A stretch of 64,000 nucleotides of DNA, taken from positions 29,502 through 93,501 of the forward strand of contig NZ_JAIQLH010000033.1 of the NCBI RefSeq assembly GCF_020037025.1, given 5' to 3'. The translations under genes were made by a program, and so were the position numbers. Under the pieces are notes generated by a model. The model saw only the letters and a program-made list of their open reading frames with translations, was not told the origin of the DNA and ran no database searches. Below, one piece after another: positions 63,954 through 64,000 of this stretch. Position 1 is the stretch's first letter. Every line of letters begins with the position of its first letter. Source of the DNA: Streptomyces huiliensis. GTDB lineage: Bacteria; Actinomycetota; Actinomycetes; Streptomycetales; Streptomycetaceae.

Positions 63954-64000
63954 TCAGTGGTCCTTGCGAAGCGCCCGCGCCAGCTCCCGCCCCACCGCCG
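63954..64000 (-). CDS. C-terminal end of a gene running off the right edge
   Basis: On the minus strand the last codons read AVGRELARALRKDH followed by TGA at 63956-63954. The charged helical end looks natural, but too little is present for identification. Confidence 0.4.
   Translation of the reverse strand, partial: AVGRELARALRKDH

Overview
The window is high-GC actinobacterial DNA and almost certainly a Streptomyces chromosome. Third codon positions are nearly all G or C, GTG and TTG starts are common, genes overlap by ATGA/GTGA, DtxR/DmdR-type iron boxes are present, and a Streptomyces-style dispersed intergenic repeat (core CAGCCCGTCCGGCG) occurs three times.

Region 1 (1-17.5 kb) is an iron-regulated siderophore locus cut by the left edge. 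On the minus strand an aryl carrier protein, a Cy-A-T NRPS, a C-A-T-E NRPS and a CoA-acylating aldehyde dehydrogenase follow one another. Next to them lie a DHA2-type exporter, a siderophore-interacting flavin reductase, a TetR regulator, a Tat-lipoprotein siderophore receptor and two FecCD permeases. A 17/19 iron box lies beside the permease start and a weaker one upstream of the carrier protein. No thioesterase, aryl-acid ligase or import ATPase is visible, so part of the pathway must lie left of the window or elsewhere.

Region 2 (17.5-26.3 kb) is a patchwork of small redox and regulator pairs: SDR/TetR, SRPBCC, XRE-MmyB, an atypical SDR, a TetR/hydrolase pair sharing a 33-bp palindrome that contains both start codons, an XRE-TPR regulator followed by decayed small genes, and a VOC protein.

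Region 3 (26.3-37.5 kb) is the most unusual part. An ECF41/SigJ-type sigma gene is broken: its N-terminal part is at 26325-26715 and its C-terminal SnoaL-like part at 37236-37517. About 10.5 kb lies between them. This island holds an ABC transporter fragment, a proline 3-hydroxylase-like gene with an EamA exporter and a LysR regulator, and a plasmid-like replication module: an intact DnaB-type helicase, three DciA/DUF721 copies (one intact, two broken) and several frameshifted companions.

Region 4 (37.6-51.8 kb) is rich in secreted or cell-surface hydrolases: a class-A beta-lactamase-like protein, a Tat flavoprotein, a trypsin-like protease, an M28 aminopeptidase, a NodB deacetylase and an M64 metallopeptidase with a six-repeat propeller. 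Regulators, a GNAT protein and an SDR lie between them. A gene-free stretch at 45.6-46.2 kb carries two strong hairpins.

Region 5 (51.8-64 kb) holds a three-domain FAD/Fe-S dehydrogenase, a compact Mrp-type antiporter operon (E-F/G-A'-B-C-D), a leaderless amino-acid-binding-type protein, a two-gene ABC-2 transporter, a hemB gene and the tail of one more gene.
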